The notes: generated by a model not told the origin, from the letters alone. A DNA stretch of 64,000 nucleotides from Peptococcaceae bacterium (GCA_009782825.1 WRII01000005.1:1-64000); one strand, 5' to 3'; shown: positions 7,626 to 16,991, counted from the first letter of the stretch. Program-made: numbers and translations.

Positions 7626-9779
7626 ATGAAAAAAGAGCTGCTGTTGGAAGGGCTCTCCTGCGCCGGATGCGCGGCGCAAATTGAAAAGGATGTTAACAAA
7701 TTAAACGGTGTCACAGCCTCCCTTAATTTCGTCACAAAAACTCTCAGCCTGAATATCGATACAGGTATCCATAAGGATATCGACAGTCCCGTTAACATAA
7801 AATCTCTTCTGACTCAAACAGAAACGATTATTCAAAGCATAGAACCCGGTGTTGTCACTGTCATAAAAGAACCCGGCCGAATCCAGGCTTCCGCCTCACT
7901 CCAGGGCCGTGCTCTCCCCCGTTCCTCCGTCCGCCGCATCCTTGACCATCATGGCGAGAAGATATGTCTTGTTCTGGGCAGTCTGAGCTTTGCGAGCGGA
8001 GTGTTTTTGGGATTGCCGGCGCCATGGCCGTTGATGTGCTTTCTGTTCAGCTATCTGATGATAGGCGGCAAAGTTCTCCGGCAAGCCGGGGCCACCATTG
8101 CCCGGGGCCGGATTTTTGATGAGAACTTCCTGATGAGCATCGCCACCCTGGGGGCTCTTGCCATCGGCGAATATCCGGAAGCTGTGGCCGTTATGCTGTT
8201 TTATCGAATCGGCGCTCTGCTGCAAGATATGGCTGTCAACCGTTCCCGCCGTTCGATCTCGGCTCTCATGGAGATCCGGCCAGACTCCGCCACAGTCAAA
8301 ATAGGAGACGCGTATAAAGTGGTGTCTCCCGAACAGGTCAGTATCGGGGATGTGATTGTGGTCAAACCCGGAGAGCGCATCCCGCTGGATGGCCGCATCA
8401 TAACCGGTCATGCGGCCCTGGACGTTTCGGCCCTCACCGGAGAATCCCTGCCCCGGGAAGTATCCGTGGGCGACGATGTGCTGTCAGGCTCCATCAATAG
8501 CAATGGGGCTCTGACGATAAAAGTGACAAAAGCTTTTAGCGAATCGACTCTGACCCAAATTCTTGACCTGGTGGAAAACGCCGGTCATAAAAAAGCTGCC
8601 GCTGAAAATTTCATCACAAAATTCGCCCGCTATTACACCCCCTTCGTGGTCGCCGTCGCTGCCGGATTGGCCTTGATTCCGCCGCTGATCATCCCCGGGG
8701 CTCTGTTCGCCGACTGGATCTACCGCGCCTTGGGCTTTCTGGTGGTAGCCTGCCCGTGCGCCCTGGTGATATCGATTCCGTTAAGCTTTTTTGCCGGAAT
8801 CGGGGCCGCCTCCCGCAAAGGGATCCTCGTCAAAGGCAGCAACTATCTGGAAGCGCTAAACAGCGTCAGAACCGTGGTTTTTGATAAAACAGGCACCCTG
8901 ACCGAGGGCGTGTTTCGGGTAACCCAGGTGGAGAGTGCGGAGGGGTTTACAAAACAGGATATCTTACGCTATGCCGCCCATGCCGAATGGTTTTCCAATC
9001 ACCCCATTGCCCTGTCTATTCAAAAAGCCTACCCGGGGAACATTGACAAGGAAACCCTCACGGAGTATCAAGAAATCCCCGGCCACGGCGCCCGCGTGCT
9101 GCTGAAGGGACAGGTTCTCCTGGCCGGCAACAGGCATCTGATGAAAAGGTATGATATTCCCTTTACCCCTTCCACGGCCCTAGGGAGCTTGGTGTATGTG
9201 GCAGTGGATGGGATTTACGCGGGCAGCATTGTGATTTCTGATGGGGTGAGAAAGGACAGCTGCCGGGCTGTGGCCCAGCTCAGGGCAGGGGGGATTTACA
9301 CAACCATGTTGACCGGAGACAGCCGGGCTGTGGCGGAGGAGGTTGCCGCAAAAACGGGAGTGAGCAGCGTCTTTGCCGAACTGCTGCCTCAGGAAAAGGT
9401 CGAACGCCTGGAGAAATTGCGTTCCTCGTCTCAGGGAAAGGGAAGCAAGTTGGCTTTTGTCGGAGACGGCATCAATGATGCTCCGGCCCTGGCCATCAGC
9501 GATGTGGGTATCGCCATGGGCGGCCTGGGCTCGGATGCGGCTATCGAGGCGGCTGATATTGTGCTGATGACTGACGAGGTGTCTAAGGTGCCGGAGGCTA
9601 TCCGTATCGCCCGTAAAACCCGGGCTGTTGTCTGGCAGAATATTGTTTTTGCCCTCGGGATAAAGGCCGTTATCCTGATTCTGGTCGCTATGGGAATCGC
9701 CGGAATATGGCAGGCGGTGTTTGGGGATGTGGGAGTGGCGTTGATTGCGATTGTGAACGCGATGCGGTGTATGCGCTGA
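7626..9779 (+). CDS. cadA: P1B-type heavy-metal (Zn/Cd/Pb) exporting ATPase
   Basis: Membrane pump that exports divalent soft metals. In order: an N-terminal heavy-metal-associated domain with CAGC (residues 12-15), hydrophobic helices, TGES phosphatase loop, the CPC metal site in VVACPCALV, the phosphorylation motif DKTGT, the HP motif SNHPIA, GDGINDAPAL, and a C-terminal helix pair ending VALIAIVNAMR. The 717-residue length fits a single-HMA CadA/ZntA pump. The CPC motif with HMA fits Zn2+/Cd2+/Pb2+; I see no copper-type signature. ATG 7626 follows AGGAGG. It is probably controlled by the adjacent ArsR protein, with a repeat hairpin between the two genes. Confidence 0.95.
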   Translation: MKKELLLEGLSCAGCAAQIEKDVNKLNGVTASLNFVTKTLSLNIDTGIHKDIDSPVNIKSLLTQTETIIQSIEPGVVTVIKEPGRIQASASLQGRALPRSSVRRILDHHGEKICLVLGSLSFASGVFLGLPAPWPLMCFLFSYLMIGGKVLRQAGATIARGRIFDENFLMSIATLGALAIGEYPEAVAVMLFYRIGALLQDMAVNRSRRSISALMEIRPDSATVKIGDAYKVVSPEQVSIGDVIVVKPGERIPLDGRIITGHAALDVSALTGESLPREVSVGDDVLSGSINSNGALTIKVTKAFSESTLTQILDLVENAGHKKAAAENFITKFARYYTPFVVAVAAGLALIPPLIIPGALFADWIYRALGFLVVACPCALVISIPLSFFAGIGAASRKGILVKGSNYLEALNSVRTVVFDKTGTLTEGVFRVTQVESAEGFTKQDILRYAAHAEWFSNHPIALSIQKAYPGNIDKETLTEYQEIPGHGARVLLKGQVLLAGNRHLMKRYDIPFTPSTALGSLVYVAVDGIYAGSIVISDGVRKDSCRAVAQLRAGGIYTTMLTGDSRAVAEEVAAKTGVSSVFAELLPQEKVERLEKLRSSSQGKGSKLAFVGDGINDAPALAISDVGIAMGGLGSDAAIEAADIVLMTDEVSKVPEAIRIARKTRAVVWQNIVFALGIKAVILILVAMGIAGIWQAVFGDVGVALIAIVNAMRCMR

Positions 9780-9804
9780 GATGGCTCGAAAAAGGGTACC
9801 CCGC

Positions 9805-10746
9805 TTATTTGTGAAGGGGAAGACACTCTAATCCTCTTATCGGTGCAGGATTAGCCACATGCGATACAGCCCAGTCCAGGTAGGCGCCCCACGTGTCCCA
9901 TGTTGTCGCGACCTGTTGGTTGACCATCTGACCTGACTCATCCAGTTCTCGAAAACCGATCGGCTTGCCCCGGCACCATAACGACACCCGCGCCAACCCT
10001 CCCGAGGCATAGAACTCATAGGACGCACCGTCCAACCCACCCATCGCACCCCCTACCTGCCAGAGCGTCCCATCAGGACGGAACCGTGCCCACCGCCCCA
10101 CCGGCGTACCTCTGACACGAAATTCGTACCCCGCCACCGACCCGTTGTCGTGACGACTAAACGCCAGACCCGACCAGACCCGGTCCGTGGGGACCTGCCC
10201 TTCAGACCCCACCACGCCCAAGCAGCCAACATCTTGACCATGAGCCACCACATATTCTGCCGGCAACACTAAAGGTTCAATCTCTCTGGCTGACCTGGGC
10301 CTGCGGGCAACCCGGTCCAAATAGTCTCCCCAGTCTTCGCCATACGACCACTCTTCCACAACCTGACCAGCGTTGTCGAAACGACGCCGCGCTCCTTGCG
10401 TCCACCCGCACGTAAACACTACTCTTTGCAACGTTCCAGACTCGTGGAACTCGTACATCGTCCCATCAGAACAGTCCATTCTCTTAACTCGACCATTATG
10501 ATGAAACTTGACCTTCTGGCCTGCGCGGGTGCCATCGGAATAAATCTCATAAGAATTTATTACTTCATCAGGATTCCACGCGCATGCTATGCCGGTGAAG
10601 TATGTCTCCTCACCAGTGAGTGGATCGATCAGCACCGCACGATCCCCCGAGTCGTCGTGATCCCACTCCCATCCCCCATCGTGCGCCCGCAAAAACTCGC
10701 CAGGCAGGATGTACTTCATGGCCCAATCCGCAGTTACTACAGACAT
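9805..10746 (-). CDS. YwqK/MORN-like repeat protein with internal duplication
   Basis: A 313-residue protein without signal peptide or membrane segments. It contains repeated motifs such as YEIYSDGTRAGQKVKFHHNG, YEFHESGTLQRV, RWARFRPDGTLWQVG and YEFYASGGLARV, the beta-hairpin pattern of MORN/YwqK-type repeats. The two halves (about residues 10-155 and 156-305) resemble each other in order: LPGEF/LPAEY, ...GRVKR/...GTLWQ, YEFHESG/YEFYASG, DWGDYLDRVA/TWGAYLDWAV. The gene is GC-rich compared with the AT-rich genes downstream of it. YwqK-type proteins are often annotated as antitoxins or immunity factors, but no toxin is adjacent. The function is unknown. Confidence 0.7.
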   Translation of the reverse strand: MSVVTADWAMKYILPGEFLRAHDGGWEWDHDDSGDRAVLIDPLTGEETYFTGIACAWNPDEVINSYEIYSDGTRAGQKVKFHHNGRVKRMDCSDGTMYEFHESGTLQRVVFTCGWTQGARRRFDNAGQVVEEWSYGEDWGDYLDRVARRPRSAREIEPLVLPAEYVVAHGQDVGCLGVVGSEGQVPTDRVWSGLAFSRHDNGSVAGYEFRVRGTPVGRWARFRPDGTLWQVGGAMGGLDGASYEFYASGGLARVSLWCRGKPIGFRELDESGQMVNQQVATTWDTWGAYLDWAVSHVANPAPIRGLECLPLHK

Positions 10747-10970
10747 CGTCTCCCTCCCTCCCGCTCAATCATGGATAAGATATACACCCTTAAGGATACA
10801 CATACAAAGAACAAAAAACAAACAAAAACAAGTTTTTATCCACATTCTGAATTCCGACATTCTTCATTCTGACTCCTGACTCCTCCTCTCTTTGGTTGTG
10901 GCCGTAGGCCACCCTGTGCTATAGTTATCATATTGAATATGTTTTGTGAACGTGATGAGGAGGAATAGAC

Positions 10971-11114
10971 ATGGCATTGCCAAAAGAAAATGAACGGTAC
11001 ACCTATTCAGATTACTGTTCGTGGGATAATGATGAACGCTGGGAGCTTATAGATGGCGTTCCATATGCAATGACCCCGGCTCCGTCACGGTTTCACCAAA
11101 CTATCAAGGATTAA
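10971..11114 (+). pseudogene. truncated Uma2-family (DUF820) endonuclease
   Basis: The 47 codons encode MALPKENERYTYSDYCSWDN and continue with ERWELIDGVPYAMTPAPS, the N-terminus of Uma2 restriction-endonuclease-like proteins. The frame stops at TAA 11112 soon after RFHQTIKD, so the catalytic D-x(n)-E-x-K part is missing. A good ribosome site (GAGGAGGAATAG) precedes the ATG. The gene is a fragment, probably inactivated by a deletion. Confidence 0.8.
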
Positions 11115-11175
11115 TGACGCATCTCCTGCTCACGCCAAAAGTGTTGATGGAAAGAAACGAAACGGAGGGATGATA

Positions 11176-11431
11176 ATGACCTATATTGACACAGATCCTG
11201 ATGCATTTGAAAGATCTGAAAAGGAAGGGGTTATCAAATGGATGCGGTCTAAGACGAATGGAGAGGATATGGTTGACAAGTGCTCCCAATCGAGATATAC
11301 TGCTGAAATGCTTGTGGGCAACCAATTTTAACGATCAATTTGATGTTAAGGTATTCAAAAAAAACGGAAAATGGTATTATTCTATTGGGTTAGGAGATAA
11401 TTTTGATCCTCCTGTATGCGTAAATACTTAG
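11176..11431 (+). pseudogene. frameshifted hypothetical gene
   Basis: Two frames overlap. From ATG 11176, 51 codons run to a TAA at 11329 (ending ...YTAEMLVGNQF). The +1 frame takes over at the same point with NDQFDVKVFKKNGKWYYSIG and stops at 11431. Read together they make one protein of about 85 residues, so a one-base indel near 11320-11330 is likely. I do not recognise the family. The alternative is a real 51-residue protein. Confidence 0.5.
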
Positions 11432-11518
11432 GAGAATTCGAAGCAATACGTAATCGGGGTTTGCTAACAGCCCATACTTTTTGTTTTCTTAGAAATATTA
11501 AAAATATTAGAGAGATAC

Positions 11519-12235
11519 ATGATGGAATTGAAGGAAAAAGAGAAATTCGATATACTTGAAAGTCAGTTTGCTGAAATTCAAAGAAAACTGGCTGACAAGA
11601 TAAACCTAGTGAATCGGCTCTCGATAAAAGATATCGATCTTATATCAGGTGTTGATCTTGCGTACTGGGAAAGCAAGGGTAAAGAATATGCTGTCTGCTG
11701 TATTGTGATGCTATCTTGCAAAACAAGAGAAATCGTTGAAATGAAATATTTATCCGGAGAAGTAACTGTTCCGTATGTTGCAGGTTATCTCTCATTCAGA
11801 GAGTTGCCCCTAATACTAGAAACATACAAGTTATTAGAGAACAACCCAGATGTCATTATGTTTGATGGCAATGGTTATTTACACTATAGGAATATGGGTA
11901 TAGCAACACATGCCTCTTTTTACCTTAACAAACCGACAATCGGTGTTGCCAAGAGTTATTTGAAAATTGATAATGTTGATTATATGATGCCAGAAGATAA
12001 GGTCGGTGCTTTCACGGATATTATTATAAACGGCAAAGTCTATGGCAGAGCATTAAGGACACATAAGGGCGTGAGACCCATTTTTGTCTCTTGTGGGAAT
12101 TGGATAGATTTGGATACAGCGACTGAGTTGGTATTAGATTTGATTGATAAGGAAAGTCATTTGCCAATGATCATAAGAAAAGCAGATATTGAAACCAGAA
12201 AACAAAGATCGAAATTGATGTCCCAGCCCCAATAA
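11519..12235 (+). CDS. nfi: endonuclease V (deoxyinosine 3'-endonuclease)
   Basis: Repair nuclease that nicks DNA one base 3' of hypoxanthine. Family motifs are visible: LISGVDLAYW (with the metal-binding Asp), YVAGYLSFRELPLILE, IMFDGNGYLHYRNMGIATHA, and PTIGVAKSYL. At 238 residues it is close to the usual ~225. Unlike E. coli Nfi, the sequence is AT-rich and Lys/Ile-rich and differs sharply in composition from the downstream mnmH gene, so this block looks assembled from different sources. It stands alone; the start is one of two consecutive ATGs at 11519/11522. Confidence 0.93.
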   Translation: MMELKEKEKFDILESQFAEIQRKLADKINLVNRLSIKDIDLISGVDLAYWESKGKEYAVCCIVMLSCKTREIVEMKYLSGEVTVPYVAGYLSFRELPLILETYKLLENNPDVIMFDGNGYLHYRNMGIATHASFYLNKPTIGVAKSYLKIDNVDYMMPEDKVGAFTDIIINGKVYGRALRTHKGVRPIFVSCGNWIDLDTATELVLDLIDKESHLPMIIRKADIETRKQRSKLMSQPQ

Positions 12236-12299
12236 CCATTGTCGCTGACCCCTTTCAGTCGTAAGGATAGCACATGGAGAACACGGAGTGTAATCACCC

Positions 12300-13424
12300 A
12301 TGAAAGAGCTCTTACCAGGCTTCCCCACATCCGCCCCGCCAGGATTCGATCTGCGCGGCACACTTGAAAACCGCGCTGATTGCGATGCCATCATTGACGT
12401 CCGATCCCCCGCCGAATTCGCGGAAGACCATATTCCCGGCGCTCTGAATTGTCCTGTCCTCAGCAATGACGAACGTCACGAAGTCGGCCTCCTGTACGCC
12501 CACGCCCCCTTCGAGGCCAGAAAACTGGGTGCAGGTTTAGTCGCCAAAAACATCGCCGCCATGCTCCAAACCCCTGCATTTGACCACCCAAAAAACTGGC
12601 GGCCTCTTATTTATTGTTGGCGCGGCGGCATGCGGAGCCAAAGTGCCGCCCTATGGCTCAACTTGATCGGCTGGCGCGCCAGATACCTCTCAGGCGGCTA
12701 CAAGACATGGCGCAAGCATGTTATTCATGTCCTGGATACCCTTCCCCCCCAATTCCAATGGCGCGTCATCTGCGGCGCAACCGGCAGCGGCAAAACACGG
12801 CTGCTCACCGCCCTGGCCCAGCAAGGGGAACAAACCCTCGACCTGGAAGATCTGGCCGCCCACAGAGGTTCCGTCCTCGGCGACCTGCCGGATCGCCGAC
12901 AGCCGGCACAAAAAGAGTTCGAAACCCGCCTCGCCGAACATATTGAAGGCTCCGATCCGGCCAAAGTGATTTACGTCGAAGCTGAGAGCCGTAAAATTGG
13001 CAAGCTTACCCTGCCCAACGCTCTGATAGAGGCCATGCGCGCCGCGCCATGCCTCGAAATTTGCGCCACCGAGAAAGCTCGCCTCGCCTACCTGCTTGAC
13101 GACTACGCCCATCTGGGTGACAACCCCACAGATCTGGCAGCCAGACTGGAACACCTGCGCGGCCCCATCGACAACATAACTCTAAACCGCTGGAAAAGAT
13201 GGGCCCACGAGCGCAACCTTCCGGATCTTTTCCGGGAACTTATCACCTGCCACTATGATCCCCTTTACACACGATCCCAGCATAAAAACTTCCGCCGTTT
13301 TGCCGATGCACAACAGGTGATGACCAACGATCTGTCAGAAGAATCGCTGCAGAAACTGGCAACGGAAGTGATAAAACTCCCTCATCTGCTCAGTTATAGA
13401 ACCTATGAAGAGAATCCTGCTTAG
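12300..13424 (+). CDS. mnmH: tRNA 2-selenouridine synthase (MnmH/SelU/YbbB)
   Basis: Replaces sulfur by selenium (through a geranylated intermediate) at the wobble 2-thiouridine of certain tRNAs, using selenophosphate. The N-terminal rhodanese domain has DVRSPAEFAEDHIPGA and the active-site Cys loop CWRGGMRSQS. A P-loop GATGSGKT follows near residue 160 and the C-terminal half ends in the conserved CHYDPLYTRSQ region. The length of 374 is normal. The gene is GC-rich between AT-rich nfi and argC. The family is best known from Proteobacteria, so transfer is plausible. It needs SelD, which is not in this window. Confidence 0.94.
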   Translation: MKELLPGFPTSAPPGFDLRGTLENRADCDAIIDVRSPAEFAEDHIPGALNCPVLSNDERHEVGLLYAHAPFEARKLGAGLVAKNIAAMLQTPAFDHPKNWRPLIYCWRGGMRSQSAALWLNLIGWRARYLSGGYKTWRKHVIHVLDTLPPQFQWRVICGATGSGKTRLLTALAQQGEQTLDLEDLAAHRGSVLGDLPDRRQPAQKEFETRLAEHIEGSDPAKVIYVEAESRKIGKLTLPNALIEAMRAAPCLEICATEKARLAYLLDDYAHLGDNPTDLAARLEHLRGPIDNITLNRWKRWAHERNLPDLFRELITCHYDPLYTRSQHKNFRRFADAQQVMTNDLSEESLQKLATEVIKLPHLLSYRTYEENPA

Positions 13425-13486
13425 GTCCGTAACCCGCTTAGGGACTGTAACACTGCCAATCCCACCCGGAAAGGATGAATGGACGT

Positions 13487-14542
13487 ATGATTAGAATTGG
13501 AATCATGGGAGCTACAGGGTATATGGGAGGCGAGGTTGTAAAAAAGCTTTTACATAATCCACTCTATCACATAGCTTGGCTCACCAGCAGAAACGCCGGT
13601 AAAATTGAAGACTTTCACCGAAATCTATATGGATGTGATCTGGAATTTATTGACTATGACAAGATCACGGAGTGTGACGCCGTAGTCCTGTCACTACCGT
13701 CCGGTTTGGCCATGGAACTAGCTCCAGTGTTTTTGGAAAAAGGGACAAAAGTTGTTGATCTAAGCGCGGATTTCCGTCTAAAAGATATTGTGTGCTGGGA
13801 AAAAGTCTATTCCAAAAAACACTTACGCCCCGAACTGGTTCAAGAGGCTGTTTACGGAATACCCGAATTGCACCGTGCCGAGATTAAAGCAGCTTCTCTT
13901 ATTGCCAATCCAGGATGTTTTTCATCGGCTGTTATTCTTGGACTCATGCCCTTGATGGGCTGTGAGCAGGTTGATAAAAGCACCATTTCCGTTACCGGCT
14001 TATCCGGCACATCCGGAGTGGGTGCGGAATTGGACATTGTGGCGCATCATCCGGAAGCTCATAATAATATTGTTGCCTACAACGTAACCGGACACAGGCA
14101 CACTTACGAAATGGAACAAGAATTGCAGCTTCTGACTCCCGACCGTGTCTCGATTCATTTTACACCTGCTTATGTCCCTGTTACGAGAGGCATCTTAGCT
14201 GTATGTAACTTATTTTATAGTGGAGATCTCACCCGGGATGGACTTCTCCGTGTTTTTCAGGACTATTATAAGGATGAACCCTTTATTAAAGTGTTGAACT
14301 ATGAGTTAGACATAAACTCCTCATGGAAATATAAACCCTATCCATGGGTGACCTCTGTCGCAGCGACAAATTACTGTCACATAGGCGTCGATATTGATAC
14401 AGAAAGAAACCGCATTGTTATTTTCAGCGCCCTTGATAATATGGGCAAAGGCGGAGCCCATGTGTGTATTGAGAATCTCAATCTCATGTTCGGGTTAGAG
14501 GAAGAAAGTGGCTTGCTGGATTACGGGTATCACCCTTGTTGA
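13487..14542 (+). CDS. argC: N-acetyl-gamma-glutamyl-phosphate reductase
   Basis: NADP-dependent reductase of arginine synthesis. The Rossmann motif GIMGATGYMGGEV opens the protein; the catalytic Cys lies in NPGCFSS (about residue 145), followed by VTGLSGTSGVGAEL, HRHTYEMEQEL and TPAYVPVTRGI. It has 351 residues. I chose ATG 13487 because AAAGGA is about 11 nt upstream, whereas an ATG at 13475 abuts that site. No other arg gene is nearby, so this is a solitary copy. A lysine-pathway analogue (LysY) is less likely without partner genes. Confidence 0.9.
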   Translation: MIRIGIMGATGYMGGEVVKKLLHNPLYHIAWLTSRNAGKIEDFHRNLYGCDLEFIDYDKITECDAVVLSLPSGLAMELAPVFLEKGTKVVDLSADFRLKDIVCWEKVYSKKHLRPELVQEAVYGIPELHRAEIKAASLIANPGCFSSAVILGLMPLMGCEQVDKSTISVTGLSGTSGVGAELDIVAHHPEAHNNIVAYNVTGHRHTYEMEQELQLLTPDRVSIHFTPAYVPVTRGILAVCNLFYSGDLTRDGLLRVFQDYYKDEPFIKVLNYELDINSSWKYKPYPWVTSVAATNYCHIGVDIDTERNRIVIFSALDNMGKGGAHVCIENLNLMFGLEEESGLLDYGYHPC

Positions 14543-14586
14543 TCTGGAGCACTTATATCGAAATAATCAGGTGTTGCCAGGTAGCC

Positions 14587-15702
14587 TCATCCATACAGCA
14601 AAATAATGTTCTCAGGAGCCACGCCCATTTCAGTGGGGAAATGCTCCCTTCTTTTTTCTTTAGGGATCTTCCACCAGATATCCGGCGATTCCCCAGTCTG
14701 TCCGGTATAGCGAAATAACATCGTATATTCAAAGGGATCTTCTATTTCATCCGACAAAAGCACAGGAAAACGATTCTGTATGGCCTTAGGGTTAAAAAAA
14801 TGGGCCCTGATACCAATGGCGCAAAGAGTATCACCCACAGGCCGTTCCGTTGTGAAGCGGACACCCCAATCCGGAACACTCACTTCATAATCGCCCGTTT
14901 TTTGGGCGTCCACAACATTCTTGCATCCTGTCAGAAAAGCGGCCGCCCGGCTTTCGGGATCCCTGAAAAACTCTTTGGTATCTTTGTAAACCGTCAGCTT
15001 GCCCGCGTCCAGCAAAGCAATTTTTCGGCAGAGCTGGTACGCCTCATCGCGATTATGCGTGACCAGCACCACGTCTTTCCCAAAACCTTTGAGCAGTTTC
15101 TGAGTCTCAATCTGAAGCTGACCGCGCAAATGACTGTCCAACGCGCTGAACGGTTCGTCTAAAATGAGCAGTTCGGGATTACCCACCAAGATACGTGCCA
15201 GGGCGACACGCTGCTGCTGTCCGCCGGAAAGCTGGCTGGGCCGGCGGTTTTCCAGACCCCCCAACCGCATGACTTCTATGATTTCCTGTAGGGAGCGCTC
15301 TCTATCAGCTTTATCTCTAGCTTTATCTCTAGCTTGATCTCTGCCTCTATCTCTATCTCTATCTCCACCTCCACCTCCACCTCCCTCTTTGGCGCTCCTC
15401 AAACCACACAGAATATTCTGACGCACAGTCATATTGGGAAAGAGCGCGTAATTCTGGAACAAATAACCAATGCGCCTTTGCTGCGGCGCCAGATCAATAC
15501 GGCGTTCCGCGTCAAATAACGTCTTCCCGTTCAAGATAATTCTGCCGCTGCTGGGCTTGACAACCCCGGCAATACACATCAGCGTCATGCTCTTGCCACT
15601 TCCTGAAGCGCCAAGCAGCCCTGTAACATCGTCGTCAGTTTCAAAGGAAACATCCAGGCGGAAATCCCCAAGATTTTTTTGAATCTCCACACTCAAACTC
15701 AT
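14587..15702 (-). CDS. modC: molybdate ABC transporter ATP-binding protein
   Basis: ATPase of the molybdate importer. Walker A GASGSGKS (residues ~31-38), Q-loop LFQNYALFPNMTV, signature LSGGQQQRVALAR, Walker B LLILDEPFSALD and switch LVTHNRDEAY are present. The C-terminal ~140 residues are a degenerate regulatory domain. Between the Q-loop and the signature, at residues 104-136, lies a low-complexity run of seven glycines and Arg/Asp/Lys/Ala repeats encoded by 6- and 12-bp tandem repeats at about 15295-15393. This is the helical subdomain, where such an insert is unusual. It overlaps modB by 4 nt. Confidence 0.92.
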   Translation of the reverse strand: MSLSVEIQKNLGDFRLDVSFETDDDVTGLLGASGSGKSMTLMCIAGVVKPSSGRIILNGKTLFDAERRIDLAPQQRRIGYLFQNYALFPNMTVRQNILCGLRSAKEGGGGGGGDRDRDRGRDQARDKARDKADRERSLQEIIEVMRLGGLENRRPSQLSGGQQQRVALARILVGNPELLILDEPFSALDSHLRGQLQIETQKLLKGFGKDVVLVTHNRDEAYQLCRKIALLDAGKLTVYKDTKEFFRDPESRAAAFLTGCKNVVDAQKTGDYEVSVPDWGVRFTTERPVGDTLCAIGIRAHFFNPKAIQNRFPVLLSDEIEDPFEYTMLFRYTGQTGESPDIWWKIPKEKRREHFPTEMGVAPENIILLYG

Positions 15703-16394
15703 GGCGCCGCCACCTTCTTTTTAGGCTTTTCTGACCCCTCACGCTTTTCCAAAAGATTCACGGCCGTCAGAACAAGGGCGCTGATCACAATATTGACCAA
15801 TACCCACTTGAAAGCCAACCCATCGTTATTGGTACGCCAAAGCTGATACACCGTCGTCGATATTGTTGCGGTTTTTCCCGGCGTGTAGCCTATCAGCATA
15901 CTTGTCGCGCCGTACTCGCCGAGGGCCCGGGCAAACGCCAGCACCGTTCCCGCCAGAATCCCCTGCCGGCAGGCAGGCATCCGTATCCGCCAAAAAATAT
16001 AGGTATTGCTCAGTCCCAAGGTCTGGCCGGAATAGGCCAGCGTCTTATCAAAACTCTCAAAAGCCCCCCGCGCCGTACGATACATCAGCGGAAACGCTAC
16101 CAAGGCGGCAGCGAGTACGCCCCCGTACCATGTCATCACAAACTTTATTCCGAATTGTGCGAGAAAAGCGCCCAGCGGACGCTGTACCCCAAAGACCATA
16201 ATCAAAAAATAACCACACACTGTTGGCGGCAGCACCAGCGGCAAAGTCAGCACCACATCAAGAACACCCTTGAGCGCGCGTGGAAGCCGAACCGCGTAAT
16301 AGGCCGCGAATATCCCTGTAAAAAACACAATGACGCAGCTTATCGCCGCAATTCTGACAGAATTCAAAAGAGGAAACCAATCCATAATCCTCAC
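15699..16394 (-). CDS. modB: molybdate ABC transporter permease
   Basis: Inner-membrane permease subunit, 231 residues, with five or more hydrophobic helices and the coupling (EAA-like) loop around SGQTLGLSNTYIFWRI. The segment LPLVLPPTVCGYFLI is characteristic of ModB. It overlaps modC at its end and the preceding flavoprotein gene by 4 nt at its start, so the three genes are an operon. No modA (periplasmic/lipoprotein binding component) is found in the operon or window. Confidence 0.92.
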   Translation of the reverse strand: MRIMDWFPLLNSVRIAAISCVIVFFTGIFAAYYAVRLPRALKGVLDVVLTLPLVLPPTVCGYFLIMVFGVQRPLGAFLAQFGIKFVMTWYGGVLAAALVAFPLMYRTARGAFESFDKTLAYSGQTLGLSNTYIFWRIRMPACRQGILAGTVLAFARALGEYGATSMLIGYTPGKTATISTTVYQLWRTNNDGLAFKWVLVNIVISALVLTAVNLLEKREGSEKPKKKVAAP

Positions 16395-16873
16395 ACTCTT
16401 CTTTTCCCCGTCATAGAAGACACGGACAATTTCAATACTGTGATCCCCGCCAAAGCCCGAGGAGAATACTCTGGTTTTCCCACAAACCCATAGTGTGCCA
16501 TCAGAGCATCCAGCGCGCTGATCTTTTGAGTCTCATCCGTGAGGAGGACAATTTCCCCCTCCCCCATCACACTCTGAAATTCAGCGGAATAGCTGCAGGC
16601 CTTTTCAGCCCCCAGGGTTTTATAAGAGCATTCCCCTTCAAAGCAGACCTTAGGATTACGCGCGATAATATCCAATTTCTTGCCCACAGGGGCACAGTGT
16701 AAAAAGAGAGAGACTTTCCCCTTCTCTGCTCTGTAGCCAAAATTCATCGGCACAATATACGGCTGATGATCCGCACATAACCCCAACCTGATAACATCAC
16801 ACCTGTCCAAGACCTCAAGAAGGTTCTGCAGGCCGGTAATCTCCCGGTCTTTTCTCCTCATTTCCCTGTTCAT
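16391..16873 (-). CDS. pyridoxamine 5'-phosphate oxidase-related (NimA-like) flavoprotein
   Basis: A 160-residue split-barrel flavin-binding protein. Family features include MRRKDREITG at the start, VIRLGLCADHQPYIVPMNFG, LFLHCAPVGKKLDIIARN and VCFEGE. It probably binds FMN or a related cofactor; the substrate is unknown. ATG 16873 is preceded by GGGAGGAATC, a strong ribosome site; a longer frame from 16942 has none. It is the first gene of the unit with modB and modC. Proteins of this family are often called nitroimidazole-resistance protein NimA-like. Confidence 0.88.
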   Translation of the reverse strand: MNREMRRKDREITGLQNLLEVLDRCDVIRLGLCADHQPYIVPMNFGYRAEKGKVSLFLHCAPVGKKLDIIARNPKVCFEGECSYKTLGAEKACSYSAEFQSVMGEGEIVLLTDETQKISALDALMAHYGFVGKPEYSPRALAGITVLKLSVSSMTGKRRV

Positions 16874-16991
16874 GATTCCTCCCTTTGGCGCTGCCATTTG
16901 ACGTCTATAATTATATAGTATTATTATTGGATCTAACAACAAAAAAATATCACATCATAGCATTTCATGAAACAGGAAGGAAACTCTTCTC

